From: Draconibacterium orientale
Lineage (GTDB): Bacteria; Bacteroidota; Bacteroidia; Bacteroidales; Prolixibacteraceae
Direction: 5' to 3'
Length of the DNA stretch: 64,000 nucleotides
NCBI RefSeq assembly: GCF_000626635.1
Contig: NZ_CP007451.1
Coordinates: forward strand, 744,001 to 808,000
In this document: positions 49,466-58,336 of the stretch, in pieces
Position numbering within the stretch: the stretch's first letter is position 1
Layout: each line of letters opens with the position of its first letter
Notes under the pieces: model-generated
What the model saw: the letters and a program-made list of their open reading frames with translations, nothing else
Told to the model about the DNA's origin: nothing
Database searches by the model: none
Translations under genes and position numbers: made by a program

Positions 49466-49540
49466 TGGGGAGTACTGGATTCGAACCAGTGACCCCCTGG
49501 GTGTAAACCAGGTGCTCTGAACCAACTGAGCTAACCCCCC
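49466..49540 (-). tRNA. tRNA-Val (anticodon TAC), copy 2
   Basis: The same 75 bases as the copy at 49175-49249, preceded by two extra G residues on the minus strand. Its own terminator follows, so the two tRNAs are separate transcripts or processed from one with internal hairpins. Confidence 0.96.
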
Positions 49541-49642
49541 CCAATATGCTTATTTCTGTTTCTGAACGCGCCCCCTTTTCAGTAAGGCGCTGCAAATATA
49601 AAACCTATTTTCAGTTCTGCAAAAATTTTTTCAAGAATTTTA

Positions 49643-50950
49643 TCAAAGTACTTCCGCTACAACAAATGTACTGCCCCCTACAAATATCATATCCGTATCA
49701 TCTGCAACAAGCTGCGCATTTTTATATGCCTCGCTTACTGATGGATACACCTGCCCGATTAAACCAAACTCCTTTGCTCGTGCTGCCAGCTCTTCGGCAT
49801 CCATGGCCCGGGCAATATCTGCTTTTACAAAATAATAGTTCGCCTGTTTGGGCAAAAGTGCCAGAACTTTCGCCGGATCTTTATCGCCAACAGTGCCAAA
49901 AATAAAATGTAACTGTTTATAAGCTGTATTTTCCAGCTGTTGAACCAACGACTTCATTCCATCTTCGTTATGCCCGGTATCGCAAACCGTTAACGGATTG
50001 GTGCCGATTACCTGCCAGCGCCCCAGCAAGCCGGTAGTGGCAACCACATTTTCCAGTCCTTCGCGTAAGTTATCTTCTGTTATTTTATAGCCCTTCTCAT
50101 TTAAAAGATCAACAGCTTTTAATACAACCGGTATATTTTTATGCTGGTATTGCCCCAATAAATCCAATGCTAATTGAGGGTAAACATCCTTTCCCTGCTT
50201 TTGCACATTAAGCTGTTGTTTGCCATCCATACTCAACATCGAATAGGCAACGTTGTATTCCTGATCCGCAAAATAAATTGAAGTATCCACTTCCTGCGCC
50301 TTTCTGTTAAAAACCGAAGCAGTTTCGTTTTGAGTTGTTCCAATTACCACCGGAACATCTCTTTTTATAATGCCTGCCTTTTCTCCGGCAATCTTCTGCA
50401 AAGTATCTCCCAGCAGGTTGGTATGATCTAAACCGATATTGGTAATAATACTTACATCGGGGGAAATAATATTGGTAGAATCGAGTCGTCCGCCTAGACC
50501 AACTTCCATTACCGCCACATCAATTTCCTGATCGGCAAAATAATCGAATGCCATGGCTACCGTCAATTCGAAGAACGACGGCTGAATTTTCCACAATTCG
50601 TTGTTAGCTTTAAAGTTACTAACCCAATCAACCACATCCGATTCCGGCATCATCTGCCCATTTATTTTTATGCGTTCGCGAAAATCTTTCAGGTGTGGCG
50701 AAGTATATAAACCGGTTTTATATCCGGCCGCCTGAAGCACCGAGGCCAGCATATGCGAAACCGATCCTTTTCCGTTTGTTCCGGCAACATGGATGGTTCG
50801 GTACTTTCGGTGCGGATGACCATAATTTTCATCCAGCTTCAAGGTATTTTCCAGGGTGTTTTTATAGGCAGCCGGCCCAGTTCGCTGAAACATAGGCAAC
50901 TGACTAAACAGATAATCTAAAGTAGCTTTGTAATCCAATGAAACGTACAT
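49643..50950 (-). CDS. folC: Bifunctional folylpolyglutamate synthase/dihydrofolate synthase
   Basis: 435 residues. Mur-ligase-like ATPase: HVAGTNGKGSVSHMLASVLQ (P-loop, about 53-72), YKTGLYTSPHLKDFRERI, MEVGLGGRLDSTN, SIITNIGLDHTNLLGDTLQK, and GRWQVIGTNPLTVCDTGHNE for the C-terminal domain. It adds glutamate to dihydropteroate or folates. Length and motifs normal. The gene ends about 100 bases from the tRNA-Val cluster. Confidence 0.95.
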   Translation of the reverse strand: MYVSLDYKATLDYLFSQLPMFQRTGPAAYKNTLENTLKLDENYGHPHRKYRTIHVAGTNGKGSVSHMLASVLQAAGYKTGLYTSPHLKDFRERIKINGQMMPESDVVDWVSNFKANNELWKIQPSFFELTVAMAFDYFADQEIDVAVMEVGLGGRLDSTNIISPDVSIITNIGLDHTNLLGDTLQKIAGEKAGIIKRDVPVVIGTTQNETASVFNRKAQEVDTSIYFADQEYNVAYSMLSMDGKQQLNVQKQGKDVYPQLALDLLGQYQHKNIPVVLKAVDLLNEKGYKITEDNLREGLENVVATTGLLGRWQVIGTNPLTVCDTGHNEDGMKSLVQQLENTAYKQLHFIFGTVGDKDPAKVLALLPKQANYYFVKADIARAMDAEELAARAKEFGLIGQVYPSVSEAYKNAQLVADDTDMIFVGGSTFVVAEVL

Positions 50951-51132
50951 TATAATAAGTCTTTTTTATACAACGGAACTTGTTTATGTGAGCTCCATCT
51001 GTTACCACAGTAATTCAACCATTTTAAACAGATGAATTCAATATTTATTAACGGGTGCAAGTTTATTAATTTTTGGCGCATCAGCTCCGATTTCTACCGA
51101 AATTATATACATTTAAAACAAATCATTTAGAT

Positions 51133-52464
51133 ATGCTGAGTAAAACCAAAAAGAGTAAAATTTTCGTTCTTGATACAAACGTAATTTTACACGATCACAC
51201 CTGTATTTACCAGTTCCAGGATAACGACATTATCCTTCCGATTACAGTACTCGAGGAGCTGGATAAATTTAAACGAGGAAACGACCTGATCAACTTTCAG
51301 GCACGCGAATTTACCCGAGTGCTCGATGAAATTGTTGGAGATGACATTTTTAACGGCGGGAAATCGCTGGGTGCAGGAAAAGGGCGCATACGAATTGAAA
51401 CCGGAAAACCGTTCTCGGATGAGTTAAAAGCCTCATTTCGTGAAGATATTCCCGATCACAGAATCCTGGCGATAGCAGATTTTACCGCAAAAACTTATCC
51501 GCGCCGAAAAACGGTTCTGATCAGTAAAGACATCAACCTTCGGATGAAAGCCAAGTCGCTGGGAATTCAGGCTGAAGATTACAAAACCGACCAGGTAACC
51601 GACGAGAATGTGCTGGATAAAACCATCACGACCTTCGATAATTTTGACGATATAGTTATCGACCAGCTTTATCAGCAGGGATCATTTGCAAAGGCCGATG
51701 TAAAAGATTTTAATCCCGATGCCAACGAATGTTACATTTTCAGAGGCAACCAGTCGAGTGCACTGGCACGTTACGACGCCAAATCGGAGCGCATTTACCG
51801 GGTAGAGAAAAAATCGGCTTATGGCATAAAACCGCGAAATGCGGAACAGACGTTTAGTTTGAACATGCTGATGGATCCCGAAGTAAGGCTTATAGCGCTT
51901 ACCGGAAAAGCCGGAACAGGAAAAACCCTGCTGGCTTTGGCTGCAGCAATTGAGCAACACCGCCAATACGAGCAAATACTTTTGGCCCGCCCAATTGTAG
52001 CATTAAGTAACCGCGACCTTGGCTATTTGCCCGGCGACGCCAGCGAAAAAATCAACCCGTATATGCAGCCGCTATACGATAACCTGGCTGTTATTAAGCA
52101 TACTTTTAACCCGCGAAGCAACGAGTACCAGCTGATTGAAGAAATGGTGAAAGATGAAAAGCTAAACATAACACCGCTGGCCTACATCCGCGGCCGAAGT
52201 TTGTCAAATGCCTTTTTTATTATCGACGAAGCGCAAAACCTTACTCCGCACGAAATTAAAACCATTATTACCCGTGCCGGAGAAGGAACAAGAATGGTAT
52301 TTACCGGCGATTTGTGGCAAATCGACTCGCCCTATCTCGATATGAAATCGAACGGGCTGGCTTACATGGTGGATCGTATGCGCAATCAGGAATTGTTTGC
52401 ACACATTAATTTGGTGAAAGGCGAACGCAGTTATCTGGCCGAACTTGCCAGTAACTTGTTATAG
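51133..52464 (+). CDS. PhoH family ATPase with N-terminal PIN domain
   Basis: 443 residues from the ATG at 51133 (a TTG frame starts 60 bases earlier). PIN nuclease domain (about 10-150): IFVLDTNVILHD, VLEELDKFKRG, ILAIADFT, VLISKDINLRMKA, with the acidic residues in place. PhoH ATPase domain (about 240-443): ALTGKAGTGKTLLALAAAIE (Walker A), FFIIDEAQNLTPHEIKTIIT (Walker B), RMVFTGDLWQID. Such PhoH2-like proteins act as RNA helicase-nucleases. Cytoplasmic. Confidence 0.93.
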   Translation: MLSKTKKSKIFVLDTNVILHDHTCIYQFQDNDIILPITVLEELDKFKRGNDLINFQAREFTRVLDEIVGDDIFNGGKSLGAGKGRIRIETGKPFSDELKASFREDIPDHRILAIADFTAKTYPRRKTVLISKDINLRMKAKSLGIQAEDYKTDQVTDENVLDKTITTFDNFDDIVIDQLYQQGSFAKADVKDFNPDANECYIFRGNQSSALARYDAKSERIYRVEKKSAYGIKPRNAEQTFSLNMLMDPEVRLIALTGKAGTGKTLLALAAAIEQHRQYEQILLARPIVALSNRDLGYLPGDASEKINPYMQPLYDNLAVIKHTFNPRSNEYQLIEEMVKDEKLNITPLAYIRGRSLSNAFFIIDEAQNLTPHEIKTIITRAGEGTRMVFTGDLWQIDSPYLDMKSNGLAYMVDRMRNQELFAHINLVKGERSYLAELASNLL

Positions 52465-52465
52465 A

Positions 52466-52542
52466 ACGTTATTCCGTCCGTCAGCTGACGGATTCGGAAT
52501 CTATTGAGTAATAAAGATGCTGAAATAAGTTCAGCATGACGT
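52466..52542. repeat. Composite REP-like region
   Basis: A palindrome TCCGTCAGCTGACGGA lies within 52472-52505, then a TGCTGAA/TTCAGCA unit (52516-52542) almost identical to 19746-19772. The CGTCAGCTGACG core recurs at about 58098-58111. It sits between phoH and mtaB. Confidence 0.7.
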
Positions 52543-52572
52543 AACACAGAATAATAGATTCAGAAAGAAGTA

Positions 52573-52602
52573 TTTGCAATAAGCAGCTTTTTTCTACCTT
52601 TG
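52573..52602 (+). promoter_or_regulatory. Promoter of mtaB
   Basis: TTTG (52573-52576), 18 bases, TACCTTTG (52595-52602). The ATG is 31 bases further on. A close match to the phylum's -33/-7 pattern. Confidence 0.65.
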
Positions 52603-52633
52603 CAGCCTATTTAGAATAATTCAAGATAGCAAG

Positions 52634-53938
52634 ATGAATTACAAGGGGAAGAAAGCTGCTTTTTACACCTTAGGCTGTAAACTTAATTTTTCAGAAACAT
52701 CAACCATTGCCGGCTCGTTTAAAGAGGTTGGTTTTGAACGCGTTGAGTTTGATGAAAAAGCCGATGTGTACGTGATAAATACCTGCTCGGTTACCAACCA
52801 GGGCGATAAGGCCAGTCGTAATATTGTGCGCAAGGCCGTAAAACAAAACCCTGACGCCATGGTAATTGTGGTGGGTTGTTACTCGCAACTGAAACCCGAT
52901 GAAGTGGGACACATTGAAGGTGTTGACATGGTGCTGGGGACACAGGAAAAGTTTCACATTCCGCACTACCTTGGCGATTTGCAAAAACGCGAAACCACCG
53001 AAATCAGAACCACACGTTTGGCCGATATAAAAAGTTACCACAAAGCATTTTCGTGGGGCGACCGCACGCGCAGTTTCCTGAAAGTGCAGGACGGATGCGA
53101 CTATTACTGCTCGTTTTGCACCATTCCGTATGCACGCGGACGAAGCAGAAACGACAATATCGTCAACACGGTTAAAGAAGCACAAAAATCCGTTCATAAA
53201 GGCTACAAAGAAATTATACTCACCGGTGTAAATATTGGCGATTTCGGTAAATCTACCGGCGAGAATTTTCTTGATTTGCTAAAAGCGCTGGAACAGGTTG
53301 AGGGACTGGAACGACTTCGTTTAGGCTCGATTGAGCCAAACCTGTTAAAAGACGAAATCATCGAACTGGTATCCAAATCGAAAGTTATTATGCCACACTT
53401 TCATTTGCCTTTGCAATCCGGCTCCGATGAAATTTTGTCGCTGATGAAACGAAAATATTCTACCGATTTGTACCGAAAACGAGTGGAACGTATTCGCGAA
53501 ATTGTACCACATGCGTTTATTGGTGTTGATGTAATTGCCGGTACCAATGGCGAAACCGAAAAGTATTTCCAGGAATCGTTCGACTTCCTTAACAGTCTGG
53601 AAATTTCGCAGCTGCATGCGTTTACCTACTCGGAAAGAAGTGGAACGCAAGCCTTGAAAATTCCGTGGAAAGTTGATGTGGAAGAACGCAAAAACCGCAC
53701 GCAAAAATACATCAACTTATCGGAGAAAAAACTACGTGCTTTTTACGAAAAACACATAGGTTCATCACAATCGGCACTTTTTGAGGCACAGAAAAGCCAG
53801 GATAAAATGCATGGTTTTACCGAAAACTACATTAAAATAGAGGTGCCCTACCAGGAAGAACTGGTAAATAAGCTGGGCAGCGTAAAATTAAAGTCAATTC
53901 TGCCAAACGGTAACGTTGCGGTGGATTTCAACGCCTGA
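52634..53938 (+). CDS. mtaB: tRNA-t6A37 methylthiotransferase MtaB
   Basis: 434 residues. UPF0004 domain with cysteines (YTLGCKLNFSETS, NTCSVTNQGDKASRN, VVGCYSQLKPDE), the radical-SAM motif CDYYCSFCTIPYARGRSRN (about 155-173), VNIGDFG and a TRAM-like C-terminus. The enzyme adds a methylthio group to t6A at position 37 of tRNAs reading ANN codons. The KLNFSE variant separates MtaB from MiaB and RimO. Followed 32 bases later by the inositol-phosphatase-family gene. Confidence 0.93.
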   Translation: MNYKGKKAAFYTLGCKLNFSETSTIAGSFKEVGFERVEFDEKADVYVINTCSVTNQGDKASRNIVRKAVKQNPDAMVIVVGCYSQLKPDEVGHIEGVDMVLGTQEKFHIPHYLGDLQKRETTEIRTTRLADIKSYHKAFSWGDRTRSFLKVQDGCDYYCSFCTIPYARGRSRNDNIVNTVKEAQKSVHKGYKEIILTGVNIGDFGKSTGENFLDLLKALEQVEGLERLRLGSIEPNLLKDEIIELVSKSKVIMPHFHLPLQSGSDEILSLMKRKYSTDLYRKRVERIREIVPHAFIGVDVIAGTNGETEKYFQESFDFLNSLEISQLHAFTYSERSGTQALKIPWKVDVEERKNRTQKYINLSEKKLRAFYEKHIGSSQSALFEAQKSQDKMHGFTENYIKIEVPYQEELVNKLGSVKLKSILPNGNVAVDFNA

Positions 53939-53946
53939 TTTTTCAA

Positions 53947-53954
53947 TACTTTTG
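53947..53954 (+). promoter_or_regulatory. -7 box upstream of the inositol-phosphatase family gene
   Basis: TACTTTTG, just past the mtaB stop and 16 bases before the ATG. No good -33 element at the normal distance. Confidence 0.45.
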
Positions 53955-53970
53955 TGCAAAACAGCTAAAA

Positions 53971-54762
53971 ATGGATTACAAAGAACTTTGTTTTCAAGTA
54001 CAAAATATAGCACACAGCACAGGTAATTTTATCCGTGGCGAGCAGAAAAAGATTTCGGAGAAAAATATTGAAATTAAAAGTGTTGCCAGTCTGGTAACTT
54101 ACGTTGATAAAACGGCAGAAAAACAAATTGTTAATGCCTTAAAAGAGCTGCTTCCGGAGGCCGGTTTTGTTGCCGAGGAAGGAACTGCCAAATCAAATAA
54201 TGAAAAATATACCTGGTTTGTCGATCCGCTGGATGGAACAACCAATTACCTGCACGGATTAGCACCGCACTCGGTGAGTATTGCGTTGGCCGAAGGTGAT
54301 GAATTAGTTTTAGGCGTGGTTTACGAAATTGGCGCCGACGAAATGTTTTATTCATGGAAAGGTGGCCCTGCATACTGCAACGAAGTTATCATTGAAACAG
54401 CAAAACGATCAAAATCGGAAGACACCTTGATTGCTACCGGATTTCCTTATTACGATTTCGACAAAGTGGATGAGTACATTTCCGCGATGAAAGAACTGAT
54501 GCAATCAACACGCGGAATTCGCCGTTTTGGATCGGCAGCCGTAGACTTGTGTTACGTTGCAGCCGGTCGTTTCGATGCATTTTACGAACATGCCCTGCAT
54601 GCCTGGGATGTGGCAGCAGGCGTATTTATTCTCCAACAAGCCGGCGGAAAAACGACCGATTTTAGTGGAGGCGACAACTGGTTGTTTGGCGGCGAAATTG
54701 TTTCGGCCAGCGATGCTTATTTCCCCGAATTCTATGGAATAATCAATAAGCACCTGGGATAG
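53971..54762 (+). CDS. Inositol monophosphatase family protein (SuhB-like)
   Basis: 263 residues with Mg-dependent phosphatase motifs: SVASLVTYVDKTAEKQIVNA, FVAEEGT (Glu), WFVDPLDGTTNYLHG (Asp-x-x-Asp-Gly-Thr), and HAWDVAAGVFILQQAGG (Asp). It may hydrolyse inositol-1-phosphate, 3'-phosphoadenosine or sugar phosphates; the family cannot be split by eye. Cytoplasmic. Normal length. Confidence 0.92.
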   Translation: MDYKELCFQVQNIAHSTGNFIRGEQKKISEKNIEIKSVASLVTYVDKTAEKQIVNALKELLPEAGFVAEEGTAKSNNEKYTWFVDPLDGTTNYLHGLAPHSVSIALAEGDELVLGVVYEIGADEMFYSWKGGPAYCNEVIIETAKRSKSEDTLIATGFPYYDFDKVDEYISAMKELMQSTRGIRRFGSAAVDLCYVAAGRFDAFYEHALHAWDVAAGVFILQQAGGKTTDFSGGDNWLFGGEIVSASDAYFPEFYGIINKHLG

Positions 54763-54832
54763 GAACCGTTTTTTGCATATTTTTTCATGCATTTTGTGCC
54801 TATTTTTGCATTATAATATATGCACTTTAGGC

Positions 54833-54840
54833 TATATTTG
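54833..54840 (+). promoter_or_regulatory. -7 box of the ATPase gene
   Basis: TATATTTG, with TTTG at 54805-54808 (24-base spacing). The first ATG follows after 11 bases. The preceding stretch has repeated TGCATA/TATGCA elements (about 54773-54823). Confidence 0.5.
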
Positions 54841-54851
54841 TATATTAATTT

Positions 54852-56027
54852 ATGCGATTAATGGAACAGATAAACATTCTATATCAAAGCATTCTTTCCC
54901 GTACAAACACAAAATTCATTCGATTTTTGTTTAATAAAATTAACCTGGAAAATCGGATGAATGCCATTATAGGATCGCGTGGAGCAGGAAAAACCACACT
55001 GCTTCTCCAACTTATAAAACAGAAACTCCCCATAACCAAAACACTCTACCTAAGTGCCGACAATATTTACCTTACAAATTTAAATCTGTTTGAACTGGCA
55101 CAGAAATTTAGCAACACAGGCGGATTATTCCTTTTTATCGATGAAATCCACAAATACCCAAACTGGTCGCAGGAGCTTAAAATGATCTATGATTATTTGC
55201 CCGACCTGAAGGTTGTATTCACCGGATCATCAATCCTCGATATCTACAAAGGATATGCTGATTTGAGCCGTAGAGTACTTACCTATTATCTTCCGGGCTT
55301 GTCGTTCCGCGAATACATTGAATTCAAAACAAACAATAAATTACCGGTGTATTCTTTGGAACAAATCGTAAAAAACGAGATTTCATTTGATGGTTTTAAG
55401 CCACTGGAACAATTTAGCGAATACATCAAATCAGGCTATTTCCCGTTTTTTAAGGAGCCCGGTTATATCGAAAAACTAAACAACACCATAAACCTGACTT
55501 TAGAAACCGATATCCCCAACCATACCGGAATGAATATAGCCACAGTAAATAAGTTAAAGCAACTGCTATACATCGTCTCCCAATCAGTTCCGTTTAAACC
55601 AAACATGTCGAAAATAGCCGAAATGATTGGAATAAACAGAAACCAGGTAGCCGAATACCTCCATTATTTTGAACGCGCCGGACTGATTCTTCAACTTCGG
55701 GAAGCGACCAAAGGCATAAGGTTAATGGGAAAAGTTCAAAAAATATATCTTAATAACCCCAATTTCATTCATCTGTTTGCAGAAGGAAATCCCAACATTG
55801 GAAATATCCGTGAAACCTTTTTCTTTAATCAGATGAGCCCCTATCACCAGGTGTTTTCAGCACAAAAGGGGGATTTTACGGTAGATTCATTAACATTTGA
55901 AATTGGCGGAAAATCGAAAAACAACAGGCAAATAAAAAACGTGGAAAATTCATATATTGTTAAAGACGATATCGAATACGGGAGCGGTAACACAATTCCA
56001 CTTTGGGCATTTGGCCTCACCTATTGA
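54852..56027 (+). CDS. AAA ATPase of the DUF4143 type
   Basis: 391 residues. Walker A MNAIIGSRGAGKTTLLLQLI (about 36-55), Walker B LFLFIDEIHKYPNWSQELK, sensor VVFTGSSILDIYKG, then a winged-helix-like and DUF4143-like C-terminal half (MSKIAEMIGINRNQVAEYLH, RLMGKVQKIYLNNPNFIH, TFEIGGKSKNN). Proteins of this family are common, strain-variable ATPases without settled function. Its own promoter lies 11 bases ahead, and an unrelated small gene follows. AT-rich compared with its neighbours. Confidence 0.85.
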   Translation: MRLMEQINILYQSILSRTNTKFIRFLFNKINLENRMNAIIGSRGAGKTTLLLQLIKQKLPITKTLYLSADNIYLTNLNLFELAQKFSNTGGLFLFIDEIHKYPNWSQELKMIYDYLPDLKVVFTGSSILDIYKGYADLSRRVLTYYLPGLSFREYIEFKTNNKLPVYSLEQIVKNEISFDGFKPLEQFSEYIKSGYFPFFKEPGYIEKLNNTINLTLETDIPNHTGMNIATVNKLKQLLYIVSQSVPFKPNMSKIAEMIGINRNQVAEYLHYFERAGLILQLREATKGIRLMGKVQKIYLNNPNFIHLFAEGNPNIGNIRETFFFNQMSPYHQVFSAQKGDFTVDSLTFEIGGKSKNNRQIKNVENSYIVKDDIEYGSGNTIPLWAFGLTY

Positions 56028-56063
56028 TTGCTTTTCTTTGTATCTTGCAGAAAACAAAATACC

Positions 56064-56516
56064 ATGGCAGAAAAACAAATTGCACTTCTTCGCGAACAGC
56101 TCGCAAAATTAGACGAAAAGAAATTCGATCTTGATGCCTGGAAAACGCACACCCTCATTTTTTTGGAGCGCATTTTCGGGAAAGACAACTCGAAGTTAAA
56201 GTTGATTCAGGACCTGCATTACGATTACTCGAGCTGGAGTTTGCGTGACACCGCTGCTGCCGGAAAAACAAAAGACAAAGACCCGGTAAAATTGCGCGCC
56301 AGCGAAATTCTGGAAGCAACTATTCTTGAGCTGGAAACACTCGGGCTTCCCGAAGGAGAAGAAGAACAGCAAAAACTCTGGAAATTACTTCAGGATGAGT
56401 TAACCGGAAAACAGGTGAAAGAAATTGAGGCTTTGGCAAAATCAGACGACAAAGAGAAAACAAAAAAATCAGCGGAATTCTTGAAAACCTCGACAAAGAA
56501 AACCTTTCTTTGCTGA
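56064..56516 (+). CDS. Small conserved protein of unknown function, probable C-terminal frameshift
   Basis: 150 residues from the ATG at 56064 (MAEKQIALLREQLAKLDEKK). It is helical and charged, with a 'FDLDAWKTHTLIFLERIFG' segment, and I do not recognise it. After an A7 run at about 56462-56468 the present frame reads SAEFLKTSTKKTFLC. Adding one base gives SGILENLDKENLSLLIAKLL followed by LS and a stop at 56539, far more protein-like and ending 3 bases before the next gene. Either a real frameshift, slippage or a sequence error. Confidence 0.65.
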   Translation: MAEKQIALLREQLAKLDEKKFDLDAWKTHTLIFLERIFGKDNSKLKLIQDLHYDYSSWSLRDTAAAGKTKDKDPVKLRASEILEATILELETLGLPEGEEEQQKLWKLLQDELTGKQVKEIEALAKSDDKEKTKKSAEFLKTSTKKTFLC

Positions 56517-56542
56517 TCGCAAAACTACTTTTGAGCTGATTT

Positions 56543-57583
56543 ATGAGCAAAGACAAAAAAATTGCCATTGTAATTTTAAACTGGAACGGGCTTAAACTTT
56601 TCCCCGATTATCTCCCATCTGTAATCGAACATTCAAAAGGCGAAAACATTGAGCTAATTGTTGCAGACAACGGATCAACCGACCATTCGCTGGAATTTTT
56701 GAAAGCCAATTTTCCCGAAGTAACACTGCTCAACCTAAAAGAAAATTACGGCTTTGCCAAAGGCTACAATGTGGCTTTAAACCAGATTGAGGCTGATTAT
56801 TTTGTGCTGCTGAATTCGGATGTTAAAGTGGAAGAAAACTGGATTCATCCGTGTATCGATCAGTTTGATCGCGATGAAAAAGTTGTTGCCGTTCAGCCAA
56901 AGATATTGAGCTTTAATAAACCCGAATTTTTCGAATACGCCGGAGCAGCCGGCGGTTTTATCGATAAATTTGGATATCCGTTTTGTCGTGGACGAATTCT
57001 GGACCATGTGGAGAAAGATGAAAATCAATACAATCAGCCGGGCGAAATTTTCTGGGCCACGGGAGCTTGCATGTTTGTTCGGGCCGAAGCTTTTAAAACC
57101 TCGGGCGGCCTGGATGCCGATTTCTGGGCACACATGGAAGAAATTGACTGGTGCTGGCGAATGAAAAACCAGGGCTACAAAATTGTGTACGAACCAGCCA
57201 GTGTTGTTTATCATTTGGGCGGAGGCAGCCTCGAGTATGGAAATCCCAAAAAGGTTTACCTTAATTTCCGCAACAACTTATACATGCTTTATAAGAACCT
57301 GCCGAAAAACAAATTCCTGCCCATCTTCTTAAGCCGAATGATATTGGATGGCGTTGCCGCTGCCAAGTTCCTGTTAGGAGCAGAGTTTAAAGCTTTTGGA
57401 GCCGTGGCTAAAGCACATCTCTTTTTCTACAAAAATCTTTCGGCACTGCGTAAAAAACGAAAGGAATTGTTAAAGTTGGCAAGTGTTAACAATCACAAAC
57501 AGATTTACCCGAAAAGCATTATGTGGAAGTTCTTTGTTCAGAAAAAATATAAATTTGCCGAACTGAATTTCAAGCCGGAATAA
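56543..57583 (+). CDS. Glycosyltransferase family 2
   Basis: 346 residues. GT2 fold: IAIVILNWNGLKLFPDYLPS, ELIVADNGSTDHSLEF, FVLLNSDVKVEENW (the DxD-like position reads SDV), GACMFVRAEAF, HMEEIDWCWRMKNQGY. The ~90-residue C-terminal part (YLNFRNNLYMLYKNLPKNKF) is typical of rhamnosyltransferase-like GT2 enzymes. It probably acts on cell-surface glycans. No polysaccharide cluster around it. The thioesterase gene follows after 2 bases. Confidence 0.9.
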   Translation: MSKDKKIAIVILNWNGLKLFPDYLPSVIEHSKGENIELIVADNGSTDHSLEFLKANFPEVTLLNLKENYGFAKGYNVALNQIEADYFVLLNSDVKVEENWIHPCIDQFDRDEKVVAVQPKILSFNKPEFFEYAGAAGGFIDKFGYPFCRGRILDHVEKDENQYNQPGEIFWATGACMFVRAEAFKTSGGLDADFWAHMEEIDWCWRMKNQGYKIVYEPASVVYHLGGGSLEYGNPKKVYLNFRNNLYMLYKNLPKNKFLPIFLSRMILDGVAAAKFLLGAEFKAFGAVAKAHLFFYKNLSALRKKRKELLKLASVNNHKQIYPKSIMWKFFVQKKYKFAELNFKPE

Positions 57584-57585
57584 CC

Positions 57586-58011
57586 ATGCAAAAATTAAAA
57601 TTTCAAGAGCCCGTTTATACTTACCACATTGATTTTGTTGGACATGTTAACAACATTATTTACGTGCAATGGCTGGAAAATGCCCGGGTAAAACTTATTG
57701 AAGCCATGGGGTTGTCCATCGCGCAAATTGCTGTCGACGACGATATTTTACCCATTATTACAGAAACCAACATTCAATACAAAAAGCCCTTCTTCCTGAG
57801 TAACGAAGTGCATGTTGAAGTGTGGGTCTCGGAGATCTTCAACGTATCGGCCAACTTTAAATTCCGTTTCCGAAACGAAAAAGGTGAGATCTGCTCCACC
57901 GCACAACAAAAAGTTTTGTTCATCGATCGGGGCACACAACGCCCTTCGCGCAAGTTTGTGAAATACAGGGAGCTTTTTGAAAAATACCTTCTGAAAGACA
58001 GCGAAATTTAA
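57586..58011 (+). CDS. Acyl-CoA thioesterase (hotdog fold, YbgC/FadM-like)
   Basis: 141 residues. Hotdog signature TYHIDFVGHVNNIIYVQWLENAR with the catalytic Asp, then ILPIITETNIQYKKPFFLSN and a short basic tail. Cotranscribed with the glycosyltransferase (2-base gap). A relative is at 19774-20196; the two are divergent paralogues. Substrate unknown. Confidence 0.87.
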   Translation: MQKLKFQEPVYTYHIDFVGHVNNIIYVQWLENARVKLIEAMGLSIAQIAVDDDILPIITETNIQYKKPFFLSNEVHVEVWVSEIFNVSANFKFRFRNEKGEICSTAQQKVLFIDRGTQRPSRKFVKYRELFEKYLLKDSEI

Positions 58012-58033
58012 GAGTACATTCATTAATCGTTTG

Positions 58034-58123
58034 AACGTCATCCTGAACCTGATTCGGGATTTTTATTTTCCGATTTATCAGGTCGAATAGATTCTGAATC
58101 CGTCAGCTGACGAACAGAATGAC
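58034..58123. repeat. REP-like repeats downstream of the thioesterase
   Basis: A reverse-oriented copy of the REP unit seen at 19746 and 52516 (58034-58060; arm differences pair with each other), then the CCGTCAGCTGACG core (about 58098-58111) shared with 52472-52505. Gene-free. Confidence 0.7.
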
Positions 58124-58165
58124 GTGCTCAGTCATTCTAAATAGTCTTTGACACCAGAACTTTCC

Positions 58166-58196
58166 TTTGCCAATTAAAAAATCCGTTATACCTTTA
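58166..58196 (+). promoter_or_regulatory. Promoter of the riboswitch-TonB receptor transcript
   Basis: TTTG (58166-58169), 19 bases, TACCTTTA (58189-58196, seven of eight to consensus). It places the RNA start just before the TPP riboswitch. Confidence 0.55.
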
Positions 58197-58210
58197 CTCC
58201 CGATATTTAC

Positions 58211-58301
58211 GCAATGGGGTGTCCCGATTAAACTTTGGGACTGAGATTATACTCAATGAACCTGATCCGGTTAGCACCGGCGTAGGGAGAGCGAAAAGGA
58301 T
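58211..58301 (+). promoter_or_regulatory. TPP (THI-element) riboswitch
   Basis: The conserved core is plain: ATGGGGTGTCCC, then GGGACTGAGATTATAC, then TGAACCTGATCCGGTTAGCA and CCGGCGTAGGGAGAG. These are the pyrimidine- and pyrophosphate-sensing arms of the thiamin pyrophosphate aptamer. The downstream gene is a TonB receptor, so the switch most likely turns off import of thiamin or a precursor when TPP is plentiful. A strong hairpin at 58315-58336 just before the start codon is a candidate expression platform. Confidence 0.95.
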
Positions 58302-58314
58302 TTGTTCCTACCTC

Positions 58315-58336
58315 ATTGGTTAGTTTTTTAACCAAT
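58315..58336 (+). promoter_or_regulatory. Hairpin between riboswitch and start codon
   Basis: Perfect 8-base stem ATTGGTTA / TAACCAAT with loop GTTTTT, ending 9 bases before the ATG at 58346. No T tract follows, so translational control is more likely than termination. Confidence 0.5.

Noticed and set aside
49175-49540. tRNA-Val pair considered as an integration site of a genomic island.
   Set aside because: No integrase gene or tRNA 3'-end repeat was found within the window; the only mobile DNA adjacent is the group II intron.
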